Of a stretch of 64,000 nt of DNA, positions 17,240 through 27,456 are shown in pieces. A model generated the notes under the pieces. The model had not been told where the DNA came from and made no database searches. It saw only the letters and a list, made by a program, of their open reading frames with translations. The stretch's first letter is position 1, and the number at the start of each line of letters is the position of its first letter. The stretch lies in contig NZ_VDUZ01000009.1 of assembly GCF_008039615.1 (NCBI RefSeq), positions 62,001 to 126,000 of the forward strand. The letters are read 5' to 3'. The translations under genes and the position numbers were made by a program. This DNA is from Vineibacter terrae (GTDB taxonomy: Bacteria; Pseudomonadota; Alphaproteobacteria; Reyranellales; Reyranellaceae).

Positions 17240-17515
17240 TCAACCCGCTTCGGCCGGCGTCCTCGTCACCAGCGCCAGCGCGTGCAGGCCCTGGGCGAAC
17301 TCGTCCTTGAGCAGATCGTAGACGAGGCGCTGGCGCGCGACCCGGCTCTTGCCCTCGAACGCGGCCGACACGATCGTCACCGTGAAATGGCTTTCGCCGC
17401 CGGCCCGTGCGCCGGCATGGCCGGCGTGCCTCGAGGAATCATCGGTGATCACCAGATCCGTCGGCGCGAGCGCGTCGCGGATCCTGCGCTCAATGCTGTC
17501 GGCGACGGCACCCAT
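17240..17515 (-). CDS. BolA family protein
   Basis: 91 residues. Seen: IERRIRDALAPTDLVITDDS at the start, SRHAGHAGARAGGESHFTVTIVS, FEGKSRVARQRLVYDLLKDE and a C-terminal GLHALALVTRTP. These are the class II KH-like BolA fold and its conserved C-terminal His region, which binds a [2Fe-2S] cluster together with a monothiol glutaredoxin. The ATG at 17515 is chosen because homology begins there. It is divergent from the J-domain gene across about 87 bases, an arrangement common in Alphaproteobacteria. Confidence 0.92.
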   Translation of the reverse strand: MGAVADSIERRIRDALAPTDLVITDDSSRHAGHAGARAGGESHFTVTIVSAAFEGKSRVARQRLVYDLLKDEFAQGLHALALVTRTPAEAG

Positions 17516-17602
17516 GGCACGAACTCCTGCGGCAAGGAAGTCAACGGCAATCTTCGCCACCGGCATCTTGCCGGGATCGCTGGTGGCGCGCATATATCCC
17601 AG

Positions 17603-18193
17603 ATGCCCGGTGGACGACGCAAATCGGTTTTGATGGCTTCGGACGTGCGCGTCGAAGGACGCGTGTGCGAGTATCCAGGCTGCACGGCCGCCGGCGAGTT
17701 CAGAGCGCCGAAATCGCGCGACAAGCTGCACCAGTACCGTTGGTTCTGCCTCGAGCATGTGCGCGAGTACAACGCCAAGTGGGACTTCTACGCCGGCATG
17801 AACGAGATCGAGATCGAGGCGCAGATCCGGGCGGACCAGACATGGCGGCGGCCGACCTGGAAGGTCGGCACACGCACGGGCCGGCAATCCCAGGACCCGT
17901 TCGAAAGCCTGCTCGATCCCTATGACATCCTGGCCGATTCGGACGTGATCGGCACCGCCGGCCGGCGCCCCGCAGCGCAGGCCAACAACCTGACCCCGGC
18001 GGAGCAGCAGGCGCTGTCGATCCTCGACCTGACCTGGCCGCAAACCCTTGATTCGCTGAAGGTCCGCTACAAGGAGCTGGCCAAGCGCCATCATCCCGAC
18101 GCCAACGGTGGCAGCAAGGATGCCGAGGAGCGGCTGAAGCTGATCAACCGCGCCTACTCCACCCTGCGGCAGAGTCCGCATTTCGCGACGTGA
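17603..18193 (+). CDS. J-domain (DnaJ-like) protein with N-terminal Cys motif
   Basis: About 196 residues. The N-terminal part has CEYPGC and, after RAPKSRDKLHQYRWF, a CLEH segment, resembling a small metal-binding motif. The C-terminal 60 residues are a J domain with the essential HPD (KRHHPDANGG) and INRAYSTLR, so it should stimulate a DnaK ATPase. There is no G/F region or DnaJ zinc finger, so it is not the canonical DnaJ. ATG 17633 is an alternative start. It lies before cobS and cobT; a link to cobaltochelatase assembly is only suggested by this conserved order. Confidence 0.88.
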   Translation: MPGGRRKSVLMASDVRVEGRVCEYPGCTAAGEFRAPKSRDKLHQYRWFCLEHVREYNAKWDFYAGMNEIEIEAQIRADQTWRRPTWKVGTRTGRQSQDPFESLLDPYDILADSDVIGTAGRRPAAQANNLTPAEQQALSILDLTWPQTLDSLKVRYKELAKRHHPDANGGSKDAEERLKLINRAYSTLRQSPHFAT

Positions 18194-18375
18194 TGCGAGG
18201 CGCGGGCGGCGCGACTGCCGTAATTTCGCGAGCTTTCCTTAAGTGATTGAGACGTCAGGCCAATCGTTGTGGTAAGCAGCCTTGCGGTAGCTGCAAGATA
18301 GGACAGCATTTCGGCCCTTGCGGGGGGATCGGTGGCCTGCCATCCTTCGGCGCCCGCCCTCCTTGGACATATGTG

Positions 18376-19350
18376 ATGAACCCCGACTCCGGTCAGCCCG
18401 ATACCACGGTTTCCGTTCGCGAGAAGTTCGCCATCGACAGCGACATGATGGTGCCGGCGTTTGGCCAGGCCACCGAGCATGTCCCGGTGATCGACCCGGA
18501 CTACCTGTTCGACCACGACACGACGCTCGCCATCCTCGCCGGCTTTGCGCACAACCGACGGGTCATGATCCAGGGTTATCACGGCACGGGCAAGTCGACG
18601 CATATCGAGCAGGTGGCGGCCCGGCTCAACTGGCCGTGCATCCGCGTCAATCTGGACAGCCATGTCAGCCGTATCGACCTGATCGGCAAGGACGCCATCG
18701 TGCTGCGCGACGGCAAGCAGGTCACCGAATACAAGGAAGGCATCCTGCCCTGGGCGCTGCAGCATGCCTGCGCCCTGGTGTTCGACGAATATGACGCCGG
18801 CCGCGCCGACGTGATGTTCGTGATCCAGCGCGTGCTGGAGGTCGAGGGCAAGATGACCCTGCTCGACCAGAACAAGGTGATCCAGCCGCATCCGGCGTTC
18901 CGCCTGTTCTCGACCGCCAACACGGTGGGCCTGGGCGACACCACCGGCCTCTATCACGGCACCCAGCAGATCAACCAGGGCCAGATGGACCGCTGGTCGA
19001 TCGTCACGGTGCTGAACTACCTGCCGCACGACCAGGAGGTCGGCATCGTGCTGGCCAAGGCCAAGCAATACAACACCGATGCCGGCCGCAAGATCGTCAG
19101 CAACATGGTGGCGCTGGCTGACCTGACCCGCGCCGGCTTCATCGCCGGCGACATCTCGACCGTCATGTCGCCGCGCACGGTGATTACCTGGGCGCAGAAC
19201 GCCCAGATCTTCGGGGATGTCGGCTTTGCCTTCCGCCTGACCTTCCTCAACAAATGTGACGAGGTCGAGCGCACCACGGTGGCTGAGTACTATCAGCGCT
19301 GCTTCGGCAAGGAGCTGCCGATGGGCCACGGCAAGGCCAAGCTGCACTGA
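18376..19350 (+). CDS. cobS: Cobaltochelatase subunit CobS (AAA+ ATPase)
   Basis: 324 residues. It is the AAA+ motor that, with CobT and CobN, inserts Co2+ into hydrogenobyrinate a,c-diamide in the aerobic cobalamin pathway. Seen: Walker A GYHGTGKS (67-74), Walker B-like [10 protein letters not shown], a sensor-like [14 protein letters not shown], and arginine-containing [15 protein letters not shown] 18376 begins the conserved region. The 182-base upstream gap shows no cobalamin-riboswitch box. It is followed by cobT after 17 bases. CobN is not in the window. Confidence 0.95.
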   Translation: MNPDSGQPDTTVSVREKFAIDSDMMVPAFGQATEHVPVIDPDYLFDHDTTLAILAGFAHNRRVMIQGYHGTGKSTHIEQVAARLNWPCIRVNLDSHVSRIDLIGKDAIVLRDGKQVTEYKEGILPWALQHACALVFDEYDAGRADVMFVIQRVLEVEGKMTLLDQNKVIQPHPAFRLFSTANTVGLGDTTGLYHGTQQINQGQMDRWSIVTVLNYLPHDQEVGIVLAKAKQYNTDAGRKIVSNMVALADLTRAGFIAGDISTVMSPRTVITWAQNAQIFGDVGFAFRLTFLNKCDEVERTTVAEYYQRCFGKELPMGHGKAKLH

Positions 19351-19367
19351 TGCTGTAGGGGCCCGAC

Positions 19368-21293
19368 GTGGCCGGCAAGGACACCACTCCGCTCGAGGAA
19401 TTCCGCCGCATCACGGCCGCGACCATGCGCGCCGTGTCGCGCCGTGACGTGAACGTGACCTTCGTGCCCGACGGCGGCCAGCTGATGGGCAACGAGGCCC
19501 GCATCACGGTGCCGGCGCGCGACCTGCCCGCCGACGACGTGGCGCGCGCCCGCGGCGAGTCCGACTCCATGGCGCTGAAGATGCGCTACCACGACCGGCG
19601 CATGCACCTGCGGCGCATGCCGGCGGGCGAGGCGGCGCGGGCGGTGTTCGACGTCGTCGAGCAGGTGCGGGTCGAGTCGATCGGCGCGCAGCGCATGCCG
19701 GGCGTGGCCAGCAATCTCGATGCCGTGTGGGCCGAGCGCTGCGAGCAGCGCGGCTACCGACGCGTGCGCAGCAAGGACGATGCGCCGGTGGCCGATGTCG
19801 TGGGCCTGCTGGTGCGCGAGCGGCTGCTGGGCACGGCGCCGCCGGAATCGGCGCGCGAGATGGTCAACCTGTGGCGCGACGATGTCGAGCAGGCCGCCGG
19901 CAAGGACCTCGACAAGCTGGCCGAAACCATCGGCAACCAGGAGCAGTTCGCGCGCGCCCTGCGCCGGCTGATCAAGGACCTGCATCTGGGTGACGAGTCC
20001 GCGGACCTCGACGACGACGACAACGAGGACCAGGACTCGAGCGAGAATCCCGAGGGCGAATCCAACGAGACCGGCGAGGACGGGCAGGACTCGACCGAGA
20101 CCCACGGCTACGGCGCGCAGGGCGAGGAGACCGAGGACACCTCGGATCAGGACGACTCGTCGGAGACGGTCGCCGACCAGGCCCAGACCGAGATGCAGAT
20201 GGGCGCCGGCGACGAGGACGAGCCGGGCCGCGCCGAGCGGCCGTGGCTGCCGCCCGGAGCGCTGAGCAACGAGCCGGCAGGCCAGCAGTATCACGCCTAC
20301 AGCACGAAGTTCGACGAGGTCGTGGACGCGGTCGATTTGTGCGACGCCGACGAATTGGCCCGCTTGCGCCAGCACCTCGACCAGCAGCTGTCGCACCTGT
20401 CGGGGGTCATCGGGCGCCTGGCCAACCGCCTGCAGCGCAAGCTGATGGCGCAGCAGAACCGGTCGTGGGAATTCGACCTCGACGAAGGCATGCTCGACGG
20501 CGCGCGGCTGGCGCGGGTCGTCGCCAATCCGACGCAGCCGCTGTCCTTCAAGCAGGAGAAGGACACCACGTTCCGCGACACCGTGGTGAGCCTGCTGATC
20601 GACAACTCCGGCTCGATGCGCGGCCGGCCGATCACGGTGGCAGCGATGAGCGCCGACATCCTGGCGCGCACGCTGGAACGCTGCGGCGTGAAGGTCGAGA
20701 TCCTGGGCTTCACGACCCGGGCGTGGAAGGGCGGCCAGAGCCGCGAGCAGTGGCTGGCGGCCGGCAAGCCCGCCAACCCCGGGCGGCTCAACGACCTGCG
20801 CCACATCGTCTACAAGGCGGCCGATGCGCCGTGGCGGCGCGCGCGCAAGAATCTCGGCCTGATGCTGCGCGAGGGCATCCTCAAGGAGAACATCGACGGC
20901 GAGGCGCTGTTGTGGGCGCACAACCGGCTGCTGCCGCGCCACGAGGACCGCCGCATCCTGATGGTGATCTCCGACGGCGCGCCGGTCGACGACTCCACCC
21001 TGTCGGTGAATCCCGGCAACTACCTGGAGCGCCACCTGCGCGATGTCATCGACTGGATCGAGTCGCGCTCGCCGGTCGAGCTGGTGGCCATCGGCATCGG
21101 CCATGACGTGACGCGCTACTACCGCCGCGCCGTGACCATCGTCGATGCCGATCAGCTGGGCGGCACCATGATGGAGCAGCTCGCCTCGCTGTTCGACGAA
21201 GATGAGAATGCGCGTGTTGCCGGCGAGCTGCGTCGCGCCGGGCGCAAGATCAGCGCCGCGATGCTGGGCGACCAGAAGCGCCGACGGGCCTGA
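19368..21293 (+). CDS. cobT: Cobaltochelatase subunit CobT
   Basis: 641 residues from a GTG start 17 bases after cobS. The N-terminal domain includes [21 protein letters not shown] very acidic low-complexity segment of Asp/Glu/Ser runs from about residue 205 to 290. The C-terminal VWA domain has the MIDAS motif DNSGSM (412-417) and a second metal-site segment, [13 protein letters not shown]. This layout (N-domain, acidic linker, VWA) is the normal CobT architecture, forming the hexameric chaperone ring with CobS. It ends 15 bases from a convergent methyltransferase gene. Confidence 0.95.
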   Translation: MAGKDTTPLEEFRRITAATMRAVSRRDVNVTFVPDGGQLMGNEARITVPARDLPADDVARARGESDSMALKMRYHDRRMHLRRMPAGEAARAVFDVVEQVRVESIGAQRMPGVASNLDAVWAERCEQRGYRRVRSKDDAPVADVVGLLVRERLLGTAPPESAREMVNLWRDDVEQAAGKDLDKLAETIGNQEQFARALRRLIKDLHLGDESADLDDDDNEDQDSSENPEGESNETGEDGQDSTETHGYGAQGEETEDTSDQDDSSETVADQAQTEMQMGAGDEDEPGRAERPWLPPGALSNEPAGQQYHAYSTKFDEVVDAVDLCDADELARLRQHLDQQLSHLSGVIGRLANRLQRKLMAQQNRSWEFDLDEGMLDGARLARVVANPTQPLSFKQEKDTTFRDTVVSLLIDNSGSMRGRPITVAAMSADILARTLERCGVKVEILGFTTRAWKGGQSREQWLAAGKPANPGRLNDLRHIVYKAADAPWRRARKNLGLMLREGILKENIDGEALLWAHNRLLPRHEDRRILMVISDGAPVDDSTLSVNPGNYLERHLRDVIDWIESRSPVELVAIGIGHDVTRYYRRAVTIVDADQLGGTMMEQLASLFDEDENARVAGELRRAGRKISAAMLGDQKRRRA

Positions 21294-21308
21294 GCAGCGC
21301 AGGCGGGC

Positions 21309-21899
21309 TCAGGCGCGCCGTGCCGCGATGCGCTGCATGACCGCGGGCTGCGGTTCGTGAATGGCTTCGTAGGCTATTACTGACAGGCCGCCGGCACGGG
21401 CGACGTCGAGCAGCTCGCCGTCGTGCAGCAGGAATTCGGGTCGGCGTGGTCGGCCATGACGCTCGTGACCCACCATGAACGTTTCGTAGAGCAAGACACC
21501 GCCCGGCTCGAGCGCCGCCAGCAGCGCCGGAAAGAGGGGACGGTGCAGGTAGTTGGTCACGACCACCCCGCCGAAGGTCTCGCCCGGGAGCGGCCAGGGG
21601 CAGCCGTTTTCCAGGTCGGCCTGGACGATCCGGATCCTGTCCGGCTGAGCGCCGAAACGGTCGGCCAGCATGGCCACCGTTTGATCGACCGCCGTCACCT
21701 CGTGGCCGCGGGATGCCAGAAGGGCGGTATGGCGGCCTCCGCCGGCGGCGACGTCCAGCACGGGGCGGCCGGGCGGGATCGAGGGGGCCCAGCGGACGAT
21801 CCAGGGCGATGGGGCGTGATCGCCGGCCGGTGGCGCCGCGCTATCCGGGGTCGGGGCTGGACCTTGCGCCATCTTGCCAAAAGCCTTTCTTTGCACCAT
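21309..21899 (-). CDS. Class I SAM-dependent methyltransferase
   Basis: About 196 residues. Seen: motif I VLDVAAGGGRHTALLASRG, motif II EVTAVDQTVAMLADR, an acidic-loop segment VQADLENGCPWPLPGETFGG and motif III LLAALEPGGVLLYETFMVGHE. The C-terminal EFLLHDGELLDVA resembles the TehB/UbiE-like small-molecule methyltransferases. The start is uncertain: ATG 21899 is given, ATG 21872 and GTG 21911 are in frame. It is divergent from the DUF1178 gene across about 61 bases and convergent with cobT. The substrate is unknown. Confidence 0.85.
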   Translation of the reverse strand: MVQRKAFGKMAQGPAPTPDSAAPPAGDHAPSPWIVRWAPSIPPGRPVLDVAAGGGRHTALLASRGHEVTAVDQTVAMLADRFGAQPDRIRIVQADLENGCPWPLPGETFGGVVVTNYLHRPLFPALLAALEPGGVLLYETFMVGHERHGRPRRPEFLLHDGELLDVARAGGLSVIAYEAIHEPQPAVMQRIAARRA

Positions 21900-21960
21900 G
21901 TCTATTGGCACTCAGCCACCATGAGTGCCAAACCGGACCTCCGATAGCGTATACTGGACG

Positions 21961-22440
21961 ATGATCAAGTACCGCCTGCGTTGCGCAAACGACCATGCCT
22001 TCGAAAGCTGGTTCAAGGATAGCGCTACCTACGAACGACAGGAGAAGCGCAAGCTTCTGGAGTGTCCGGTCTGCGGCGACGGCAAAATCGAGCGTGCGAT
22101 CATGGCGCCCAATGTCGGCCGCAAGGGCAATGCGCGCAGCACGCCGGCGGCGCTGCCCGACGTGCCGCCGCCCGATACGGCGGCAGCCAGCGCGCCTGCC
22201 GTGGTGCCGGCGCCGGCCATGCCGCCCGAAATGCGCAAGGTGCTGCTGGAGCTGCGCAAGCAGGTCGAGAAGAACTGCGACTATGTCGGCGACAAGTTCG
22301 CGGACGAAGCGCGCAAGATCCACTATGGCGAGACCGACAAGCGCGGCATCTACGGCGAAACCTCCGACGAGGAAGCCGCTGCCCTGGCCGACGAGGGCAT
22401 CGAGTTCGGCCGCCTGCCGTGGGTGCCGAAGGGCAACTGA
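21961..22440 (+). CDS. DUF1178 family protein
   Basis: 159 residues. Seen: the family opening MIKYRLRCANDHAFESWF, then LLECPVCGDGKIERAIMAP, an Ala/Pro-rich linker, and a C-terminal conserved block with FADEARKIHYGETDKRGIYG and FGRLPWVPKGN. The two-Cys motif CPVCG and the upstream Cys in RCANDH suggest a zinc ribbon, like the small FmdB-type proteins. No function is established for the family. A TATACT-like -10 lies just upstream at about 21950-21956. Confidence 0.85.
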   Translation: MIKYRLRCANDHAFESWFKDSATYERQEKRKLLECPVCGDGKIERAIMAPNVGRKGNARSTPAALPDVPPPDTAAASAPAVVPAPAMPPEMRKVLLELRKQVEKNCDYVGDKFADEARKIHYGETDKRGIYGETSDEEAAALADEGIEFGRLPWVPKGN

Positions 22441-22461
22441 GCGGTGTGACCGGGCCGCTGT

Positions 22462-23202
22462 TCAGGCGGCCTTCGTGGCCACCATCAGGTAGTTCACGTC
22501 CAGATCGTCCGGGTCGATCCGCCAGCGGCCGGTGATGGGGCTGTAGGCCAGGCCTGCCAGCGCCTCGACCGTGAGTCCGGCGGCGCGCAGGGGGCGGGCC
22601 AGCATCGACGGCTTGAGGAACTTGCGCCAGTCATGCGTGCCGCGCGGCAGCCAGCCGAGCACGTATTCCGCGCCGACGATTCCCAACGCGAACGCCTTGG
22701 CCGTGCGGTTCAGCGTGCTCAGCACCAGCACGCCGCCCGGCTTCACCAGGTCGGCGCAGCAGCGCAGGAACAGATCAGGGTCGGCGACGTGCTCGACGAC
22801 CTCCAGCGCCAGCACGACATCGAAGGCGTCGCCGGCGGCGCACAGCCGCTCGGCGGCATCCGCGCGGTAGTCGATCGTCAACCCCATGCGCTCGGCGTGC
22901 AGACGGGCCACCGCGACATTCTGCTCCGCGGCGTCGATGCCGACGACATCCGCCCCCAGGCGGCGCATCGGCTCGCAGACCAGGCCGCCACCGCAGCCGA
23001 TGTCGAGCAGCCGCAGGCCGGCCAGGGGTGCCGGCTTCAGCGGATCGCGGTTGAAATGCGCCGCCACCCGGTCACGCACGAAGCCGATGCGGGCCGGATT
23101 GAGCCGGTGCAGCGGCGCGAACTTGCCGTCGGCGTCCCACCACTCGTCGGCGATCCGCGCGAAACGCTCGACTTCGGCCGGATCGACGGTGGTGGCATTC
23201 AT
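22462..23202 (-). CDS. ubiG: Bifunctional 2-polyprenyl-6-hydroxyphenol methylase / 3-demethylubiquinol 3-O-methyltransferase
   Basis: 246 residues. It performs both O-methylations of ubiquinone synthesis. Seen: EVERFARIADEWWDADGKFA, the family hallmark HRLNPARIGFVRD, motif I LLDIGCGGGLVCEPMRRLGA, ALEVVEHVADPDLFL, and NRTAKAFALGIVGAEYVLGWLP near the membrane-binding insertion. The C-terminus reads DVNYLMVATKAA. ATG 23202 is preceded by GGGAG. It is divergent from lysC across 259 bases, the usual alphaproteobacterial arrangement. Confidence 0.96.
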   Translation of the reverse strand: MNATTVDPAEVERFARIADEWWDADGKFAPLHRLNPARIGFVRDRVAAHFNRDPLKPAPLAGLRLLDIGCGGGLVCEPMRRLGADVVGIDAAEQNVAVARLHAERMGLTIDYRADAAERLCAAGDAFDVVLALEVVEHVADPDLFLRCCADLVKPGGVLVLSTLNRTAKAFALGIVGAEYVLGWLPRGTHDWRKFLKPSMLARPLRAAGLTVEALAGLAYSPITGRWRIDPDDLDVNYLMVATKAA

Positions 23203-23461
23203 CACAAGGCTCCCGGCAGTCGCCCACCCTCCGGATCGGTGCCGGCCGCGTCTCGGGGTGAAAGAAGACGCGACCACAATGACGCGCCCCCGGTGCTTGC
23301 CGGGAGGCGGACCCGCGGCTAGATATACGCGCCTTTTTCCGGGTCGGCAGCCGGCGTGACAATCGACCGCCGGCCTGCTGCCTGCTCTTCGCGACTGCCT
23401 CGACCGGTGTTGCGGGGCGCGCGGCCGCTCCGGAAAGTTTGTCATGGGTTCGAGGCGGGTA

Positions 23462-24709
23462 ATGGGCCTGATCGTCCTTAAGTTTGGTGGCACCTCGGTC
23501 GGCGACGTCGATCGCATCAGGAACGTGGCAGCCAAGGTGAAGAGGGAAGTCGACGCCGGCCACAAGGTGGCGGTCGTGGTTTCCGCCATGTCCGGCGTCA
23601 CCAATCAGCTCGTCGGCTATGTCGACTCCATCGCGCCGCTGCCCGATGCGCGGGAGTACGACGTCGTGGTGTCCACCGGCGAGCAGGTGACCATCGGCCT
23701 GCTGGCGCTGGCGCTGCAGCAGCTTGGCGTCAAGGCGCGCTCCTTCACCTCGTGGCAGCTGCCGGTGCGCACCAACGACGCCCACGGCAAGGCGCGGGTC
23801 GACAGCATCGGCACCGAGGAGCTGCTGGCGGCGCTGAACGGCGGCGCCGTGGCGGTGGTGCCCGGCTTCCAGGGCGTCAGCGCCGAAGGCCGCGTCACCA
23901 CGCTGGGCCGCGGCGGCTCGGACACCTCGGCCGTGGCCCTGGCGGCGGCCCTGCGCGCCGACCGTTGCGACATCTACACCGACGTCGACGGTGTCTACAC
24001 GACCGATCCGCGCATCACCGACAAGGCCCGCAAGCTGCCGATGGTGACCTACGAGGAGATGCTGGAAATGGCATCCCTGGGCTCCAAGGTGCTGCAGACG
24101 CGCTCGGTCGAGCTGGCGATGAATCACGGCGTGCGCGTGCAGGTGCTGTCGACCTTCTCCGAGACGCTGGGCAGCGATCTGCCCGGCACGCTCATCGTCG
24201 ATGAGGAAGAGATCATGGCCAAGGGGCTGGAGCAATCGGTCGTCAGCGGCATCGCCTACGCCAAGGACGACGTGAAGATCACCGTCACCGGCGTTGCCGA
24301 CCGGCCCGGCGTGGCCGCCGGACTGTTCGGGCCGTTGGCGCAGGCCAATATCAACGTCGACATGATCGTCCAGAACGTGTCGCTCGACGGCAAGTCGACC
24401 GACATGACCTTCACCCTGCCCAAGGCTGACCTGCCGCGCGCGGTCGCCGAGCTGGAGAAGGCCAGGACGACCATCGGCTACCAGGAGGTCAAGACCGACA
24501 CCAACGTGGCCAAGATCTCGGTCATCGGTGTCGGCATGCGCAGCCATGCCGGCGTGGCGCTGACCATGTTCGAGACGCTGGCCAAGCGGGGCATCAATAT
24601 AGAGGTGATCTCCACCTCCGAGATCAAGATCAGCGTCTTGATCGAGGCCGAGTACACCGAGCTCGCCGTGCGGGCCCTGCACACGGCCTATGGCCTCGAC
24701 GCAGCCTAG
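23462..24709 (+). CDS. lysC: Aspartate kinase
   Basis: 415 residues. It phosphorylates aspartate at the head of the Lys/Thr/Met branch. Seen: VLKFGGTSVGDVDRI at the start, VVVSAMSGVTNQLV, TLGRGGSDTSAVALAAAL, CDIYTDVDGVYTTDPR, and two C-terminal ACT domains (from about residue 265; VTGVADRPGVAAGLF and SVIGVGMRSHAGVA), which give feedback control by lysine and/or threonine. ATG 23462 has GAGGCGGG just upstream; ATG 23444 would add six residues. It begins the lysC-ptsP block. Confidence 0.96.
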   Translation: MGLIVLKFGGTSVGDVDRIRNVAAKVKREVDAGHKVAVVVSAMSGVTNQLVGYVDSIAPLPDAREYDVVVSTGEQVTIGLLALALQQLGVKARSFTSWQLPVRTNDAHGKARVDSIGTEELLAALNGGAVAVVPGFQGVSAEGRVTTLGRGGSDTSAVALAAALRADRCDIYTDVDGVYTTDPRITDKARKLPMVTYEEMLEMASLGSKVLQTRSVELAMNHGVRVQVLSTFSETLGSDLPGTLIVDEEEIMAKGLEQSVVSGIAYAKDDVKITVTGVADRPGVAAGLFGPLAQANINVDMIVQNVSLDGKSTDMTFTLPKADLPRAVAELEKARTTIGYQEVKTDTNVAKISVIGVGMRSHAGVALTMFETLAKRGINIEVISTSEIKISVLIEAEYTELAVRALHTAYGLDAA

Positions 24710-25079
24710 GACCTGCTGAAACGCGCGGTCTGCGCCGCCCGCCTGCGGGCGGCGGGGAACATGCGCACCCCAGGGATTTCCGCCGCCTTGGGAGGGCTGC
24801 CGACCGCCAGAGAGTCCTTCGGCGGCGCACGGCTTCTGTGCCGATTGTCACTCTGGACGGCGTCGGGGAAAGCGGCGATAAGGCGTTCATGCACGCGATG
24901 CGCGATAGCGGATGGGCACCTTCAGCCGCCGCCCTTGGGGCGGTCGCCGCCGCCGTGCGCGGTGCCGTCGTGGCGTGCATGCGCGTTGCCCATCGTCGTG
25001 GGGCGCGTTGTTGGCAGGTCCAGCGAGCGCGCACCACCGTTCCGTCGCGAGTCCGGGACAAGTACGGAGCGGTCTGACC
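24710..25079 (+). other. 370-base gap between lysC and ptsP
   Basis: I see no convincing gene here; the short open frames are Arg/Ala-rich and lack Shine-Dalgarno sites. The gap opens with a G+C-rich hairpin (24733-24754). Near its end, GGAG at 25066-25069 serves ptsP. It must hold the ptsP promoter unless ptsP is read through from lysC, but no clear -35/-10 pair is visible. Confidence 0.6.
24733..24754 (+). terminator. Hairpin after lysC
   Basis: CGCCGCCCGC (24733-24742) pairs perfectly with GCGGGCGGCG (24745-24754) around a two-base gap, opening to a four-base loop in RNA. It lies 24 bases after the lysC stop. There is no T-run after it, so it is either a weak intrinsic terminator or a 3'-end stabiliser. 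Confidence 0.45.
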
Positions 25080-27347
25080 ATGGAGCAGAGGACTTCGTTG
25101 GCCGGGCCGCGGTTGGTGCTGAGGCGGCTCCGGGATGTGATGGCGCGCGCCGGCTCCGCCCAGGAGCGGCTCGACCAGATCGTGCGGCTGGTCGCCGGCG
25201 AGATGGTGGCCGAGGTCTGCTCGATCTATGTGCTGCGCGCCGGCGAGGTGCTGGAGCTCTACGCCACGCAGGGCCTCAATCCGGACGCCGTGCACCGCAC
25301 CCGCCTGCGGGTCGGCGAAGGCATCGTCGGCGACATCGCCGCTCACGCGCGGCCAGTGTCGCTGGCCGACGCGCAGAGCCACCCCAGCTTCGCCTACCGG
25401 CCGGAGACCGGCGAGGAAATCTACCACTCGATGGCCGGCGTGCCTGTCCTGCGCGGCGATCGGGTGCTGGGTGTGCTCGCGATCCAGAATCGCCGCAGCC
25501 GTCAATACGACGAGGAGGAGATCGAAACCCTCCAGAACGTCGCCATGGTGCTGGCCGAGCTGGTGGCGTCGGGCGAGCTGGTCAATCCCAACGAGATCAA
25601 GCAGGTCGACGGCATCGGCCTGCTGCCGATCCGGCTGGACGGGGTCCAGCTCAATGGCGGCGTCTCGATCGGCCGCGCCGTGCCGCATGAGCCGCGCATC
25701 ATGATCAGCCGGGTCGTGGCTGAGGATCCCAAGGCGGAGCTCAAGCGGTTCGGCGACGCGCTGCACGCCGTCCGGGCCGATCTCGACCGCATGCTGGAGG
25801 ATGGCGACCTCGGCCATGGTGAGCATCGCGAGGTGCTGGAAACGTTCCGCATGTTCGCCGACGACCGTGGCTGGGTCGAGCGCATCCGCGAGGCGATCAG
25901 CGACGGCCTCACGGCCGAGGCGGCCGCTCAACGCGCCTTCGACGATACGCGGGCGCGCTTCGCCGATGTCACCGATCCCTATATCCGCGAGCGGCTGAGT
26001 GACCTGAGCGATCTGACCAACCGTCTGCTGCTGCGTCTGAGCGGACGCAACACGGCGGCCGATCCGACGCAGTGGCCGGACGAGATGGTGGTGGTGGCCC
26101 GCGATCTCGGACCGGCGGAGCTGCTGGAGTACGACCGCACGAAGCTGCGCGGCCTCGTGCTGGAGGAAGGGTCGGCGTTGTCGCACGTCGCCATCGTGGC
26201 GCGTGCGCTGGATATCCCGGTCGTCGGGCGTGTCGAGAACATCCTGCAGCGGGTGGAGCCCGGCGACGCTCTCGTGGTCGATGGCGACAACGCCCAGGTG
26301 TTCGTACGCCCGGCCGAGGAGATCCAGCAGCAGATCGCCGAGACGATCAGCCTGCGCGAGGCGCAGCGGCAGGAATATGCCCGGCTGCGCGACCTGCCGG
26401 CCGCGACCCGCGACGGGACGGCGGTCTCCCTGCGCATCAACGCCGGCCTGATGATCGACCTCAACCATCTCGAGTCGACGGGCGCCGATGGCGTTGGCCT
26501 ATACCGCACCGAGATTCCCTTCATGGTGCGGTCGACCTTCCCGGATGTCGAGGAGCAGACATCGATCTACGCCCGCATCCTGGACGCGGCGGCGGGCCGG
26601 CCGGTGGCGTTCCGTACGCTGGATGTCGGCGGCGACAAGGTGCTGCCGTATGTCGGCGCTTTCGACGACGAGAATCCGGCGATGGGCTGGCGCGCGATCC
26701 GCATCGGCCTGGACCGGCCCGCCATGCTGCGCCGCCAGCTGCGCGCCTTGGTCGCGGCTGCCGGCGCGCGGCCGTTGCAGGTGATGTTTCCGATGGTGGC
26801 CGAGGTCGCCGAGTTCCGCGCCGCAAGCCACCTGCTGGCGCTGGAGCTGCATCGGGCGAAGGCCCGCGGCGCGATCACGCCGGCGCGGCTCTCGGTCGGG
26901 TTGATGCTGGAGGTGCCATCGCTGATATGGCAGCTCGAGGCGCTGCTGACCGAGGTCGACTTCGTGTCCATCGGCACGAACGACCTCATGCAGTTCCTTT
27001 TTGCAGCCGATCGCGGGAACCCGCGCGTGGGCAGCCGCTACGACAGCTTGTCTCCCGCAGCGCTGCGTGCACTACGATTTGTGGTCGACAGCTGCGACAA
27101 GGCCGGAGTCGAGGTCAGTGTCTGCGGCGAGATGGCTGGTCGGCCCATCGAGGCGCTGACGTTGCTGGGGCTTGGCGTTCGTACGCTGTCGATGTCCCCG
27201 GGATCGCTCGGAGCGGTGAAGTCGATGCTGCGATCGCTCGACCTGGTGCATTTCGCTGCGTATCTGCGCAGCCTGCTGGACGGATCGGAGCGAAGCCTGC
27301 GCGACAAGATCATGTTGTACGCCCGCGACCGGGGGGTGCGGCTGTAA
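25080..27347 (+). CDS. ptsP: Phosphoenolpyruvate-protein phosphotransferase PtsP (EI-Ntr)
   Basis: 755 residues. It is the first enzyme of the nitrogen PTS, passing phosphate from PEP to NPr. The N-terminal GAF domain (about 15-165) includes MVAEVCSIYVLR and HSMAGVPVLRGDRVLGVL. The phospho-histidine domain includes LEEGSALSHVAIVARALDIP with the active His near 369. The PEP-binding barrel includes GVGLYRTEIPFM, LDVGGDKVLPY, GTNDLMQFLFAADRGN and the active-site Cys in VCGEMAG. ATG 25080 has GGAG ten bases upstream. The GAF domain is typical of EI-Ntr, which senses nitrogen status. The partners NPr and EIIA-Ntr are not in the window. Confidence 0.95.
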   Translation: MEQRTSLAGPRLVLRRLRDVMARAGSAQERLDQIVRLVAGEMVAEVCSIYVLRAGEVLELYATQGLNPDAVHRTRLRVGEGIVGDIAAHARPVSLADAQSHPSFAYRPETGEEIYHSMAGVPVLRGDRVLGVLAIQNRRSRQYDEEEIETLQNVAMVLAELVASGELVNPNEIKQVDGIGLLPIRLDGVQLNGGVSIGRAVPHEPRIMISRVVAEDPKAELKRFGDALHAVRADLDRMLEDGDLGHGEHREVLETFRMFADDRGWVERIREAISDGLTAEAAAQRAFDDTRARFADVTDPYIRERLSDLSDLTNRLLLRLSGRNTAADPTQWPDEMVVVARDLGPAELLEYDRTKLRGLVLEEGSALSHVAIVARALDIPVVGRVENILQRVEPGDALVVDGDNAQVFVRPAEEIQQQIAETISLREAQRQEYARLRDLPAATRDGTAVSLRINAGLMIDLNHLESTGADGVGLYRTEIPFMVRSTFPDVEEQTSIYARILDAAAGRPVAFRTLDVGGDKVLPYVGAFDDENPAMGWRAIRIGLDRPAMLRRQLRALVAAAGARPLQVMFPMVAEVAEFRAASHLLALELHRAKARGAITPARLSVGLMLEVPSLIWQLEALLTEVDFVSIGTNDLMQFLFAADRGNPRVGSRYDSLSPAALRALRFVVDSCDKAGVEVSVCGEMAGRPIEALTLLGLGVRTLSMSPGSLGAVKSMLRSLDLVHFAAYLRSLLDGSERSLRDKIMLYARDRGVRL

Positions 27348-27456
27348 AACAGTTCACCGTTTACGGCTCAAGAAGCAAGAGTCCGGTTTCACCGCTCAAA
27401 GGTCTCTGCTAAGACTCCGCCGTTCGCCGGATTTCTCGAGCCTGTTCCGCGACCGA

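Noticed and set aside
18194-18375. Possible cobalamin riboswitch before cobS
   Set aside because: No B12-box-like sequence or the expected multi-helix layout is visible; only a small hairpin is seen.
24838-25077. A 79-codon plus-strand frame just before ptsP
   Set aside because: It has no Shine-Dalgarno, its composition follows the third-frame G+C pattern, and it has no recognisable features.
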